Shown in pieces: positions 51,996 through 61,235 of a DNA stretch of 64,000 bases. The notes under the pieces were generated by a model that saw only the letters and a program-made list of their open reading frames with translations, had not been told where the DNA came from and did not search any database. Every line of letters starts with the position of its first letter. The stretch's first letter is position 1. Origin of the DNA: Legionella erythra (lineage in GTDB: Bacteria > Pseudomonadota > Gammaproteobacteria > Legionellales > Legionellaceae). The DNA lies in assembly GCF_001467615.1 (NCBI RefSeq), contig NZ_LNYA01000034.1, positions 163,085-227,084 of the forward strand. Direction: 5' to 3'. Both the position numbers and the translations under genes were made by a program.

Positions 51996-52202
51996 AAAAT
52001 TAGCATTTGAAATTCTAGGTGAAACTCATAAAACCCATCTTAAATTCAAGCAAAATTGAGAGCAGTTTAACATGTATATTAAATTACAATGAACCTATGT
52101 TTTATTCAATATCACTTAAGTTATTATTTTGCAAGTCATTGTTTAATGACATGGGATAGGAGATACTTTAAAGATAAAATAATAAAAAGAAGGTATTGAT
52201 TA

Positions 52203-52589
52203 ATGGCACATTTTCTAATGAAACGAACTTACCTATTCTTGGTTCCTGCGCTCCTTATGAGTTGCTCTTATAATGCTAGGCTTACTCCTGAGGGAGAGAA
52301 AGTGAGCCTTCTCCAATCTGGAAAGCCCTCAAAGCGCTGTGCTTTTCTAGGGGAAGTGAGCGCTTACGATCGCAATGGCATGAGCCAATCCTATCAATCG
52401 CATGAGCATTTGATTCAGGACGAACTCAATATTCTAAGAAATAAAGCAGCCCTTTTAGGGGCGAATACGCTTTTCGTTACGAAACATCAGCAAACGTATG
52501 AGGGCAACCCCAAAAATGATTTCGTAGCAGAGCATGGTATGGTGGGCAAAGCGTATCAGTGTAAGACAACAAAGCAATTACCCTTATGA
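52203..52589 (+). CDS. DUF4156-like lipoprotein
   Basis: The 128-residue protein has a lipoprotein signal with LLMSC as lipobox near residue 20, then NARLTPEGEKVSLL, CAFLGEVSAYD, LRNKAALLGANTLFVTKHQQ and a final YQCK. The pattern agrees with the DUF4156/RcsF-like group of outer-membrane lipoproteins, which has two Cys available for a disulfide. An in-frame ATG at 52218 gives a shorter start, but the ribosome site fits 52203. It lies 12 bases before the third pump operon. Confidence 0.8.
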   Translation: MAHFLMKRTYLFLVPALLMSCSYNARLTPEGEKVSLLQSGKPSKRCAFLGEVSAYDRNGMSQSYQSHEHLIQDELNILRNKAALLGANTLFVTKHQQTYEGNPKNDFVAEHGMVGKAYQCKTTKQLPL

Positions 52590-52601
52590 AGTATTACAGT
52601 C

Positions 52602-53933
52602 ATGGAAAACAATAGAGCTTGGCTTTTTTCTTGTTGGGTAGTGCTTCTGTTGCTGTATTCCTCTTTGGCGACAGCGGAGAAGGCATTGACTCTTCGAGAA
52701 ATTACCCCAATTGCGTTAGCAAACAACAAGGATTTAAAAGCGGCTCGCTATAATGTCGCTATTGCAGAGGCTCGCTTAATCCAAGCTGGCCTTTGGCCCA
52801 ATCCAAGCCTTAATTTGTCAAACAATGACGATCGCTTATTCAATGATGAAGGAGAGTATTCACGCAGCGCTGGTTTTAGTCAAGCCTTTCCTATCTCGGG
52901 GCGTATTGCCAAACAAAAAACAGTGGCACGTCTTGATGTGTTGAAAGCCATTGCCGAAATTAAGGAAGCAGAGCGTCAATTAAGTGCCAAAGCAGCTAAT
53001 GCTTTTTATGCGGCGGTGATTACTGAGCGTCGACTGCAACAACTGAATTATTTATTAAAAATCAATAAAGAATTGGTTGATGTCATCCATAATCGTTATC
53101 ATGCCGCTGAAATTTCAAAATTGGATGAGAATGCCGCACGCATTGAATATCTGCGCATCGCTCAAGAAAAACATTTATTGCATAGTTTTCTCATCAGTCA
53201 AAATGCCTTGCTGAATCAATTGATGGGACGCCCTGCGAATTCTCCTTTATTTCTCAAGAGTGATTTCATCACGGGGCGAAGACTTCCAGAATTAAACCTC
53301 CTAAAAACATGGGCACTTAAAAATCGACCCGATCGCCAAGCTGTTGTGTTATCAATGAGTCGTGCACAGGCCGATCGCCGTTTGGCGAAGGCCGAGCGTT
53401 TTGCGGATTGGACGGTGGGGCTTGGTGTGCAACAAGATAAAATTGTGGTGGAAGAGGGACCACCGCAACCCTCCGATCGCACCTTAGGCATTACCCTTTC
53501 TGTGCCACTTCCTCTTTTAAATCGGAATCAGGGACGAATCTTAGAGGCAAGTCGCACAGGAACTCAAGCCGTGATGGCATTACGTGCGTTGGATTTAAGC
53601 ATTGAGACGGAAATCACAAGTAACCATGGTCAATTGAAAGCACTTGGAATGAGCCTTAGGGAAACGCAAAGTACTTCACTTAAGTTAGGGGTTGAAAACG
53701 TCAAACTGGCGCGTGACTCTTATGAAAACGGGCAAATTTCGCTTTTAAATGTGCTGCAAGTGCAAAAGCAACAAAATGATTTGCAAATGACGTATCTTGC
53801 GACGCTAGAAAAATATTTACAAGTATATGTGGCTTTGTGTACAGCCATCGGCCCTGGAAATACGCAAGAATTTTGCCCTTATTTAGCTTATCAAAGGAAT
53901 GGTGATGGTCATGATAATACGACAAAGAAGTAG
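52602..53933 (+). CDS. outer-membrane efflux channel, third HME-RND system
   Basis: The 443-residue TolC-family protein has a signal peptide ending at ATA and two OEP repeats: ITPIALANNKDLKAARYNVA, AEARLIQAGLWPNPSLNLS, and a second coil with YENGQISLLNVLQVQKQQ. It is CzcC-like. It opens the third tripartite pump operon. Its 3' end overlaps the adaptor gene by about 29 bases. Confidence 0.9.
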   Translation: MENNRAWLFSCWVVLLLLYSSLATAEKALTLREITPIALANNKDLKAARYNVAIAEARLIQAGLWPNPSLNLSNNDDRLFNDEGEYSRSAGFSQAFPISGRIAKQKTVARLDVLKAIAEIKEAERQLSAKAANAFYAAVITERRLQQLNYLLKINKELVDVIHNRYHAAEISKLDENAARIEYLRIAQEKHLLHSFLISQNALLNQLMGRPANSPLFLKSDFITGRRLPELNLLKTWALKNRPDRQAVVLSMSRAQADRRLAKAERFADWTVGLGVQQDKIVVEEGPPQPSDRTLGITLSVPLPLLNRNQGRILEASRTGTQAVMALRALDLSIETEITSNHGQLKALGMSLRETQSTSLKLGVENVKLARDSYENGQISLLNVLQVQKQQNDLQMTYLATLEKYLQVYVALCTAIGPGNTQEFCPYLAYQRNGDGHDNTTKK

Positions 53934-54879
53934 AAGCATTATCTTCATTGGTGTTTTTTTGAGCTTATTCCTTTCTATGCAAGGATGTTTTGCCCATGGC
54001 GAAGAAATTGAAGTGAGTGAAGGAGGAGCCAAAGGTCCGGTTCATTTAACACCGCAACAAACCAAAATGCTTGAAATTAAGGTTGTGGAAGCAGCCAATC
54101 GCCCTATGGCGCAAATATTGAGTTTAAACGGCCAAATCCAACTCCTACCGGATGCGCAAGCCGATGTCAGTATTCGGATTAGTGGCAGTGTGACTGCTAT
54201 TGATGTGAATTTAGGAGACAGGGTCAAGCAAGGGCAACGCTTAGCCACAGTACAATCAAGATTAGTAGGTAATCCTCCGCCGAGCGTTGCAGTCACAGCC
54301 CCCATTGCAGGCCTCATTGATGCGAGGAACATCAATTTAGGTCAAGCGGTGGAGCCGAATACGGTTCTTTTTCACATCAGCAATCGCGATAAATTATTAG
54401 TCATTGCTCAAGTGTATGAGGAAGATTTAGGCAAGATTAAGGTCGGACAAGAAGTGAATATTCATGCTTTAAGTTATCCCAAGCAAATCTTTCCAGGTCA
54501 AGTGACGTTAATTGAACCGAATCTTGACCCGTTGACTCGTACTGTGAATGTCAGAATTACTTTAGACAATAAGGAGGGGTTTCTCAAACCGGGCATGTTT
54601 GTGCGTGCTAACGTTATTTTAGCTCATAATGAGGCAGCACTTGCTGTACCTAATGAGGCTTTGTTGCAAGCGGATAAGGAGTCCTTTGTTTTTGTGCAAA
54701 ACGACGACATCTATGATCGCGTTGTAGTGAAAGTAGGTGCGGTGGACGATGAGTTTTCAGAAATTACTGATGGCTTAGTTCCTGGCGACCTTGTGGTGAC
54801 TCAGGGTAATCGTGAGCTTTATACTCTGTGGTTGAGTGGGGGCAGTAAAACGAAAACAGGCCAAGAGGAGCCTCATTAA
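53905..54879 (+). CDS. periplasmic adaptor, third HME-RND system
   Basis: About 324 residues. A signal peptide ends near GCFAHG, followed by barrel-sandwich halves (NLGDRVKQGQRLATVQSRL, APIAGLIDARNINLGQAVEP) and a beta-barrel (DKLLVIAQVYEEDLGKIKVG). Of several ATGs (53899, 53905, 53911), 53905 has AAAGGA at the best spacing. It is shorter than HelB and lacks the extra N-terminal metal domain. It ends immediately before the RND gene. Confidence 0.88.
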   Translation: MVMIIRQRSRSIIFIGVFLSLFLSMQGCFAHGEEIEVSEGGAKGPVHLTPQQTKMLEIKVVEAANRPMAQILSLNGQIQLLPDAQADVSIRISGSVTAIDVNLGDRVKQGQRLATVQSRLVGNPPPSVAVTAPIAGLIDARNINLGQAVEPNTVLFHISNRDKLLVIAQVYEEDLGKIKVGQEVNIHALSYPKQIFPGQVTLIEPNLDPLTRTVNVRITLDNKEGFLKPGMFVRANVILAHNEAALAVPNEALLQADKESFVFVQNDDIYDRVVVKVGAVDDEFSEITDGLVPGDLVVTQGNRELYTLWLSGGSKTKTGQEEPH

Positions 54880-57800
54880 ATGTTTACTTATTTAATTGCC
54901 TGGTCATTACGTAATCGCCCCTTAATTTTAGCCTTGACCATTATCCTCTGCTTGCTAGGCGGCTATACCCTACAACAAATGCCAGTGGATGTGTTTCCCG
55001 AATTTGCACCACCCCAAGTGGTGGTACAAACTCAAGCGCCTGGTATGGCTACCCAGGACATGGAAACTCTGGTGACTTACCCTTTAGAAAGTGTCATCAA
55101 TGGAACACCGGGTGTGGTCAGTGTTCGCTCAAAAACTTCGGTGGGATTATCCACCATTACGGTAGTGTTTGATGACAAAACGGACATTTACCGCAATCGT
55201 CAATTGGTTAATGAGCGCCTTCAGCAAGCAGTCGATCGACTTCCCCCGGGGGCCAATGCACCAGTGATGTTGCCTGTTACTTCTGCGGTGGGATGGCTTG
55301 TTAAATACGCACTTATTAGCCGCACCTCAAGCCCTGAAACGTTGCGTACGATTTCCGACTGGACCATTCGTCCTCGCGTCTTGGCTTTAGGTGGGGTGGC
55401 TGCGGTGGTTTCCGTTGGCGGGGAGGTCAAGCAATATCAGGTGCTTCTGGACCCCCAGCGCATGGTGGCTTATGGCATCACCATTGAAGAAGTACGCCAA
55501 GCCTTAACGTCCGCGAACCAAAACGTTCCTGGTGCTTTTGTGCATCAGGCGGGTACGGAGTTTGTGGTGAGCACCATGGGTCGCATCAAAACACTGGATG
55601 ACATTAAAAAAACATTGATTGTAGTTCGTAATGGAGTTCCTATTACCATTAATAACGTAGCCACCGTCACTTTCGGTGGTGAAATCAAACGAGGCGATGC
55701 GTCTTATAATGCAGAAAACGCGGTCATTGGCACGATTTCCAAAATTTATGGGGCGGATACTCTAACCACCACCTATAAAGTAGAGCAAGCATTACAGGAG
55801 ATTAAACACTCTTTGCCAGCTGGAGTGGAATTAATTAGTGAAGCATTTCGCCAAGCTAATTTTATTGAATCAGCGATTCACAATCTGACTAGAGCCTTGA
55901 TTGAAGGAGCCATCATTGTCATTGCGGTGTTGTTTTTGTTTTTAATGAATTGGAGGGCTTCTTTCATTACCTTTCTTTCCATGCCTGTTTCTTTTATCGT
56001 CGGTATCCTGGTTCTTCACTATTTTGGTTTTGGTATTAACTCGATGACTTTAGGCGGGATGGCCATTGCCATTGGTGAGGTGGTGGATGATGGCATTATT
56101 ACCGTTGAAAACGTGGTGCATCGACTACGACTTAATCGGTTGGCCAAAAAACCTCTACCCGCTATTGAAATTGTTTTTGACGCGGTTTTGGAAATTCGAA
56201 GCTCAGTGGTTTATGCGACCATTATCATTAGTCTGGTGTTTTTGCCGATTTTCTTTTTATCAGGAATTCCCGAGCGAATTTTTAGTCCTTTAGCTATTGC
56301 TTACATTGCGTCGGTCATGGGCTCACTCGTGGTTTCTATTACTACGGTGCCCGCCCTTTGTTATCTTCTTTTAGTAGGAAGAATGGAAAAACAGCAAGAT
56401 GCTCAAGTCGTGATGCATGCTTTATCCCAAAGCGAACGCTATCAATTGACTAAAGAAGAAATAGCCCAGCACGCTCAAGCAGAAACTCGTTTTGTGATTT
56501 GGTTAAAAAAACATTTTTTAACGGGTTTAAATTGGTCATTGGCGCACTGTAAAACGGTTGTGACTATGGCCATTGGCGCATTTGTTTTTGCTTTAGCCTT
56601 GCTTCCTTTTTTTGGGACTTCGTTCTTGCCTGAGTTTCATGAAGGCAATTTTATTATCGCAATGAGCACGCTTCCTGGGACTTCCCTGGATGAGACCATG
56701 CGATTAGGACAACAAGTCAGTAAAACCTTGCTGAAGTATCCGCAAGTCATTTCCATAACTCAACGGGCAGGGCGCAGTGAATTGGATGAAGATGCCATGC
56801 CGCCCAATGCCAGTGAATTTGATGTGCGCCTTGATTTTGGCAAAGACAAAACCATGTCACCGGATGAATTGTTGCGTCGCATTCGAGCAGATTTGGCGAA
56901 CATTCCAGGTGCTGTGTTTAATGTCGGGCAATTTATTGCCCATCGTATGGACGAAGTACTCTCAGGAGTCAGAGCACAAGTGGCGGTGAAACTTTTTGGC
57001 GATAACCTGACTACCCTTAACGAGTTAGGCCAATCGGTTGAGGCTATTTTAAAGACTGTTCCAGGGGTAGTGGATGTGAACAAAGAACAACAAATCAAGG
57101 TGGCCCAGTTGGTCATTACCATTGACCGAGAGAAGGCGTCTCGTTACGGGGTTAATGTGGGGCAGATTTCAGAGGATGTGCAAGTCCTTCTTAATGGGGT
57201 AACAGTATCAAGTGTTCTCGAAGGCCAACGAACGTTTGATTTGTATGTGCGCATGGGTGAAACAGGGCGAGACAGTATTAAAGCCATTCAAAACATGCTG
57301 ATTGATGCCCATGGATTGGCGAATCAGGAAACTAAAATTCCTTTGCGTGCGGTGGCAGAAATTCAGCTGGAGCCTCAGCCTTTTGCGATTAACCGTGAGA
57401 ACGTCCAGCGCTTATTAGTGATTGCCTTTAATGTGCAAGGGAGAGATTTGGGTAGTGTGATTCAAGAAGTACAACAACAAGTTAAGGAAAAGGTTTCATT
57501 GCCGAGTGGCTATTTTATTCAGTATGGCGGGCAGTTTGAAAGTCAACAGCAAGCCTCCCGCGTGATTATTGTATTTGGTGCACTGACTATTTTTATCATG
57601 TTGATACTTCTTCATAAAGCGTTTGGGACCTTCCGTGAAGCGCTATTGGTCATGTTCAATTTGCCTTTGGCTTTGATTGGTGGAGTGATTTCTTTGTTTC
57701 TAGCAAGTGGGGACATGAGTGTGGCTGCGATGATTGGTTTTATCACCTTATTTGGCATTGCAGCCCGTAATGGGATAATTTTAGTAAGCCACTATAATCA

Positions 57801-58089
57801 ATTACGTACCCAGGGACAATCTCGGGAACAGGTGGTTATTCAAGGGACTCTGGATCGTTTGGTGCCTGTGCTTATGACCGCGGCGACCGCAGCACTTGGT
57901 TTAATTCCTTTGTTGTGGGGCTCACCTTCTGGAAAAGAATTGGAGCGTCCCTTGGCACAAGTATTGCTCGGAGGGTTGTTTACATCTACGTTTTTAAATA
58001 TGTTTGTAGTGCCAACGGTTTATAACGCGATGGAAGCTTGGCGTGAAAAGCGTTTGTATTTAAAGGAAAACTCTCAAGGAGAATCATGA
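54880..58089 (+). CDS. HME-RND pump of a third type
   Basis: The 1069-residue RND transporter has a helix-4 motif AIGEVVDDGIITVENVVHR, with two Asp, unlike the HelA-type (DFGLIVDGAVI) or CusA-type (GDMVDAAII) motifs in this window. That suggests the HME3-like group, whose metal is less certain. An extra loop (about 500-540: EKQQDAQVVMHALSQSERYQ) is longer than usual. The start is one base after the adaptor stop, and ATGA couples it to the next gene. Confidence 0.9.
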   Translation: MFTYLIAWSLRNRPLILALTIILCLLGGYTLQQMPVDVFPEFAPPQVVVQTQAPGMATQDMETLVTYPLESVINGTPGVVSVRSKTSVGLSTITVVFDDKTDIYRNRQLVNERLQQAVDRLPPGANAPVMLPVTSAVGWLVKYALISRTSSPETLRTISDWTIRPRVLALGGVAAVVSVGGEVKQYQVLLDPQRMVAYGITIEEVRQALTSANQNVPGAFVHQAGTEFVVSTMGRIKTLDDIKKTLIVVRNGVPITINNVATVTFGGEIKRGDASYNAENAVIGTISKIYGADTLTTTYKVEQALQEIKHSLPAGVELISEAFRQANFIESAIHNLTRALIEGAIIVIAVLFLFLMNWRASFITFLSMPVSFIVGILVLHYFGFGINSMTLGGMAIAIGEVVDDGIITVENVVHRLRLNRLAKKPLPAIEIVFDAVLEIRSSVVYATIIISLVFLPIFFLSGIPERIFSPLAIAYIASVMGSLVVSITTVPALCYLLLVGRMEKQQDAQVVMHALSQSERYQLTKEEIAQHAQAETRFVIWLKKHFLTGLNWSLAHCKTVVTMAIGAFVFALALLPFFGTSFLPEFHEGNFIIAMSTLPGTSLDETMRLGQQVSKTLLKYPQVISITQRAGRSELDEDAMPPNASEFDVRLDFGKDKTMSPDELLRRIRADLANIPGAVFNVGQFIAHRMDEVLSGVRAQVAVKLFGDNLTTLNELGQSVEAILKTVPGVVDVNKEQQIKVAQLVITIDREKASRYGVNVGQISEDVQVLLNGVTVSSVLEGQRTFDLYVRMGETGRDSIKAIQNMLIDAHGLANQETKIPLRAVAEIQLEPQPFAINRENVQRLLVIAFNVQGRDLGSVIQEVQQQVKEKVSLPSGYFIQYGGQFESQQQASRVIIVFGALTIFIMLILLHKAFGTFREALLVMFNLPLALIGGVISLFLASGDMSVAAMIGFITLFGIAARNGIILVSHYNQLRTQGQSREQVVIQGTLDRLVPVLMTAATAALGLIPLLWGSPSGKELERPLAQVLLGGLFTSTFLNMFVVPTVYNAMEAWREKRLYLKENSQGES

Positions 58090-58541
58090 TGAATCAAATA
58101 ACGAAGTATTTCAATAAAAAAGCAATAGGGTTGTTCAACCTGTTTGTTGTTTTGCTTTTCTTGTTGTCACCTGCCTATGCTGCTGCTAATCATGAGGAGG
58201 AAGCTCAGACAATCCCAACTACCATTCCTGCTATTTGGGAAGCAATAGATGAACATGCGGCAGCAATTAATAAAGCGCTTGCTAACAATCAGTTGAGTAC
58301 GATTCATCAACATGCTTTTGCGATTCGGGACTTGGTTAAAACATTGCCTGGTTTAAGCAAAAACTTGTCTGAAGAACAATTAAAAAATCTTCAGCTAAAC
58401 GTCGGTTATACTGAGCAATTAGCAAAGCGACTTGATAAAACCGGTGATGCTAACGATAAAAAAGGCACTGTGGCGAACTGGCAAAAATTGCAAAAGGTAC
58501 TGACGCTCATTCGAGCCAATTACGCTCCTTCAGGCTCCTAG
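58086..58541 (+). CDS. helical periplasmic protein at the end of the pump operon
   Basis: The 151-residue protein has a signal peptide ending near AYAAAN and a helical mature chain (TIPAIWEAIDEHAAAINKAL, IHQHAFAIRDLVKTLPGL, YTEQLAKRLDKTGDANDK) that looks like a four-helix bundle. His residues at regular places (DEHAA, HQHAF) could bind metal. GGAG and an overlapping ATGA show that it is the last gene of the third pump operon. Its function is not known, but its position suggests a metal buffer. Confidence 0.8.
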   Translation: MMNQITKYFNKKAIGLFNLFVVLLFLLSPAYAAANHEEEAQTIPTTIPAIWEAIDEHAAAINKALANNQLSTIHQHAFAIRDLVKTLPGLSKNLSEEQLKNLQLNVGYTEQLAKRLDKTGDANDKKGTVANWQKLQKVLTLIRANYAPSGS

Positions 58542-58673
58542 GCTACTCCTTGATTCGCAGCCAATCAACTTGCCTAATAGTACAATCTGCCTTTCTGCTT
58601 TGGGATAAAAGATAAGACTATTCGCCAGAAAGGCAATCGGATTCATTCATAAGAATCACAGAAGGCAATTGAT

Positions 58674-58712
58674 TTAATGCCCACTATGATGCCCGCCTCC
58701 ATGGTGGCCCAA
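58674..58712 (-). pseudogene. possible fossil of a Gly/His lipoprotein tail
   Basis: The minus strand reads LGHHGGGHHSGH and then stop, a composition identical to the tails of the small lipoproteins elsewhere in the window. No signal peptide or start exists upstream, where the frame runs into a hairpin. It may be the remaining end of a sixth family member cut by insertion of the repeat. Twelve residues make this a tentative reading. Confidence 0.4.
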
Positions 58713-58759
58713 TCTTACGGTTCGTGTCACCAAGTGCCACGAACCGTAAGATTGGGCCA
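58705..58759 (+). terminator. 22-bp perfect stem-loop with T tract
   Basis: Bases 58705-58726 and 58738-58759 are exact inverted repeats of 22 bases around an 11-base loop, and five T follow at 58761-58765. As RNA this is a very strong intrinsic terminator for the pump operon ending at 58541. The stem is far longer than usual terminators, so it could also be a small mobile hairpin or an RNA stabiliser. Confidence 0.7.
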
Positions 58760-58816
58760 ATTTTTATATCTTAATTTAATGGGGGAATAAACACTTTAAT
58801 TTTATAAGGATTTGCT

Positions 58817-59011
58817 ATGAATATTGTAACAGTATTAAGGAACACCATTCTTTTAATAGCACTTTTTTTATTCTTTAGTGTCTCAGCATGCACGTCTTTG
58901 ACTCCAACAACTAAAAAAACTCAAAATAATGGCAAAAATCAGAGCAGTGGTCTAAAGCATAAAAATCCTTCTATTGGGCGTGTTTGGGCCAGTCATACTC
59001 GAAGGCATTAG
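58817..59011 (+). CDS. small basic lipoprotein (64 aa)
   Basis: AAGGA lies seven bases before the ATG. A hydrophobic signal (TILLIALFLFFSVSAC, lipobox VSAC) is followed by a Lys/Asn/Ser-rich basic mature part with late HKNPSIGRVWASHTRRH. It differs from the Gly/His set by being basic, but it ends in a His-containing tail. No family is recognised. It lies just after the long hairpin. Confidence 0.72.
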   Translation: MNIVTVLRNTILLIALFLFFSVSACTSLTPTTKKTQNNGKNQSSGLKHKNPSIGRVWASHTRRH

Positions 59012-59137
59012 TACAACCTTCGTATCCAGTAAACAATAACGAGAGTTCCTAGTTTTTTACATTCCTATTTAAGAAGAAAAATTAAGGCAATAAAAGCGAA
59101 ATTGGTGGTAAGTCATCAGAGATTACAGTCACATGAT

Positions 59138-60055
59138 TCACTCTCCCCTAAGATTCTGCAAGTGCTGCTGAGCCGCTGGGTACCCCTGCTCAGCAGCTTT
59201 TTGAAGCCACTTTAGTGCTTCATCATGATTTTGAGGAACCCCCTGGCCATCATGATAAATTGCAGCAAGCGCGTATTGAGCTTGAGGCAATCCTTGATTA
59301 GCAGCGAGATGAAACCATTTCATTGCTTCAATATTATTTTGCTTCATACCTTTCCCTACAAGAAAACCGATAGCTATATTATACTGAGCGATAGGATCTC
59401 CTTGCTTAGCAGCCAGATAAAACCATTTCATCGCCTCAAAATCATTTTGCTGAGTATGATTACCTTCTGCATACATTGCACTGAGAGTACGCTGAGACAC
59501 CAGATCGCCATGTTCACCTGCTTTACGATACCATATTATTGCCTCACCATCATTTTGTTTTACACCATTGCCAGTTAAATATAGGATACCCAGAGTACGT
59601 TCCGCGTCTGGAAATCCTTGTTCAGCTGCTTTGTGGATCCATTTAACAGCTTCCCCATCATTATGTGAAATGCCAATGCCTTCTATATAGAGTACACCAA
59701 GATTAAATTCAGCGACGGGATCATTTTTTTCAGCTGCTTTTCGAAACCATTTCATGGCCTTGCTATGATTTTGAGTAACACCTGTACCGGTTGTGTACGT
59801 TAAACCAAGGTTGCGTTGAGCCATGGTGTCACCTTGCTCTGCTGCCTTTTGAAACCACTTTACTGCCTCAGAGTAATTTTGGGGTACCTTTTTGCCAATC
59901 ATATAATCTATCCCGCGATTATTCCAAGCTGCTGGATCTTTGTGCAGAACAACATAATTGTCTACATATTCTTTAATCGTATTAATCATTCCAGAATAAA
60001 TGCTCACACCAACGATAATTCCGGCTAAAGAGAATGCTAACAGACGTAATCGCAT
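59138..60055 (-). CDS. Sel1-repeat (SLR) protein with N-terminal membrane anchor
   Basis: The 305-residue protein has one N-terminal hydrophobic helix (LLAFSLAGIIVGVSIY) and then about seven Sel1 repeats of 36 residues, each like AMKWFRKAAEKNDPVAEFNL, GVLYIEGIG. Sel1 solenoids bind proteins; in Legionella such proteins (LpnE, EnhC types) act in host interaction or envelope processes. The anchor suggests it faces the periplasm. A broken copy of its first 70 residues lies at 61272-61479. Confidence 0.92.
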   Translation of the reverse strand: MRLRLLAFSLAGIIVGVSIYSGMINTIKEYVDNYVVLHKDPAAWNNRGIDYMIGKKVPQNYSEAVKWFQKAAEQGDTMAQRNLGLTYTTGTGVTQNHSKAMKWFRKAAEKNDPVAEFNLGVLYIEGIGISHNDGEAVKWIHKAAEQGFPDAERTLGILYLTGNGVKQNDGEAIIWYRKAGEHGDLVSQRTLSAMYAEGNHTQQNDFEAMKWFYLAAKQGDPIAQYNIAIGFLVGKGMKQNNIEAMKWFHLAANQGLPQAQYALAAIYHDGQGVPQNHDEALKWLQKAAEQGYPAAQQHLQNLRGE

Positions 60056-60546
60056 ACAATACTGTTCCTTGTTAACAGCGACAAATGGAAACCTATCTTA
60101 TTATTGAATCAATAAAAATTCAAAACAAATGCTTAATTTTATTGGGGAGTTTTGAATATCTCCAAACTGTATAGTCATGCCATTCCTATTCAAAGGTTCT
60201 TGAACAAATTCGCGCCACTTACTCTTCTTAAGTTTTGTCACTACTTATTCGTTGAGTAATCAGGTTATCACGGATATCTTCCCAGTCGCAGAGTTCTCTA
60301 CGGCTGCTACATCATTGGATTAAGCATCACGTCCCTTCTTCCTGGAGTGTTGATGTGAGTTGTGGTGCTGCTTATGTTCTGTATTATCATTAATAGAATA
60401 ATAAGCGCGATCTTTTCTTTCATAAAATGACAATGAGTAAGGCGTGTGTTTTTAATAGTGCTATTATAATAATGATAAATAATAAAACAATTTGTTTCTA
60501 TCGTTATTTAACAAGCGCTTTATTTTACATTATAAGGAACATTGAT
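60056..60546. other. 491-base gap without a supported gene
   Basis: I see no convincing gene. One 38-codon minus-strand frame (60307-60423) begins MKEKIALIILLMIIQNIS, signal-peptide-like, and an overlapping minus-strand frame without a start has a His-rich end (EHKQHHNSHQHSRKKG). Either could be a decayed small exported protein of the kind common in this region. The right part must contain the promoter of the lipoprotein at 60547. Confidence 0.4.
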
Positions 60547-60708
60547 ATGTCAACACTCAGACTATTTAAAGCTGTTATTGGGTTAGTAGCCCTAGTAAGC
60601 TCAACACTTCTAATTATCTCTTGTTCCACATCCAAGACAACCAGTAATTCACATAGTGTTTCTCATACTTACGAAGGACACTACAGTGGAGGAATAGGCT
60701 GGCATTAA
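60547..60708 (+). CDS. small lipoprotein with Gly/His tail (53 aa)
   Basis: AAGGA lies eight bases before ATG 60547. The signal has LIISC as lipobox, with the Cys at residue 26. A Ser/Thr/Asn linker follows (TSKTTSNSHSVSH) and the tail reads TYEGHYSGGIGWH. It is shorter in His than the members at 48415 and 36033 but has the same layout. A longer in-frame start at 60427 is unlikely, because the extra residues look like non-coding DNA. Confidence 0.75.
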   Translation: MSTLRLFKAVIGLVALVSSTLLIISCSTSKTTSNSHSVSHTYEGHYSGGIGWH

Positions 60709-60815
60709 TATTCATTCTCTAGTCTGTCTTTAGCTTTTTATGGTCGTATGGGCACCACTGTGCTAGAATATTAAGTTAGGATAATACATTGAAAAATAAA
60801 TAAGGAGATTTCATT

Positions 60816-61235
60816 ATGTTTAAACGGAATGCATTAATTCTATTTGCCGCTTGCAGTTTGGTTACCACGACACTCTTTGCCGAAGACATGCCTTCTAGTA
60901 CTAATTCGAATAACATGGGAATGCAAAGCAACAATCAGCAGTCAACCCAGCTACAAGAAGAAATGAAGCAAATGCAAGAAGCCATAAAACAAATGCAAGA
61001 CATGCATAATAAACTCATGAACGCCCAAACCACAGAAGAAAAAAAATCATTGATGCAAACTCAAATGCCAATGATGCAAAAAGGTATGAAGATGATGCAA
61101 CATATGGGTGATGATGCAGCAAAAAATCCAGAAATAACGGAACAACGCATGAAGATGATGCAAATGATGATGGAAATGATGCAAACGATGATGGATCGAA
61201 AAATGATGGGATGCCCAATGATGAAGAATCAATAA
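60816..61235 (+). CDS. Met-rich periplasmic protein (possible Cu(I) binder)
   Basis: The 139-residue protein has a signal peptide ending at LFAED. The mature chain is almost only helix-forming Gln/Glu/Lys and Met: MQEAIKQMQDMHNKLMNAQ, MPMMQKGMKMMQHMGDD, MKMMQMMMEMMQTMMDRKMM, then GCPMM. By eye about a quarter of the mature residues are Met. Met-rich helices with a Cys-Pro-Met-Met end are a known way to bind Cu(I) in the periplasm. The coiled-coil pattern suggests oligomers. Function is inferred from composition and context. Confidence 0.85.
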   Translation: MFKRNALILFAACSLVTTTLFAEDMPSSTNSNNMGMQSNNQQSTQLQEEMKQMQEAIKQMQDMHNKLMNAQTTEEKKSLMQTQMPMMQKGMKMMQHMGDDAAKNPEITEQRMKMMQMMMEMMQTMMDRKMMGCPMMKNQ

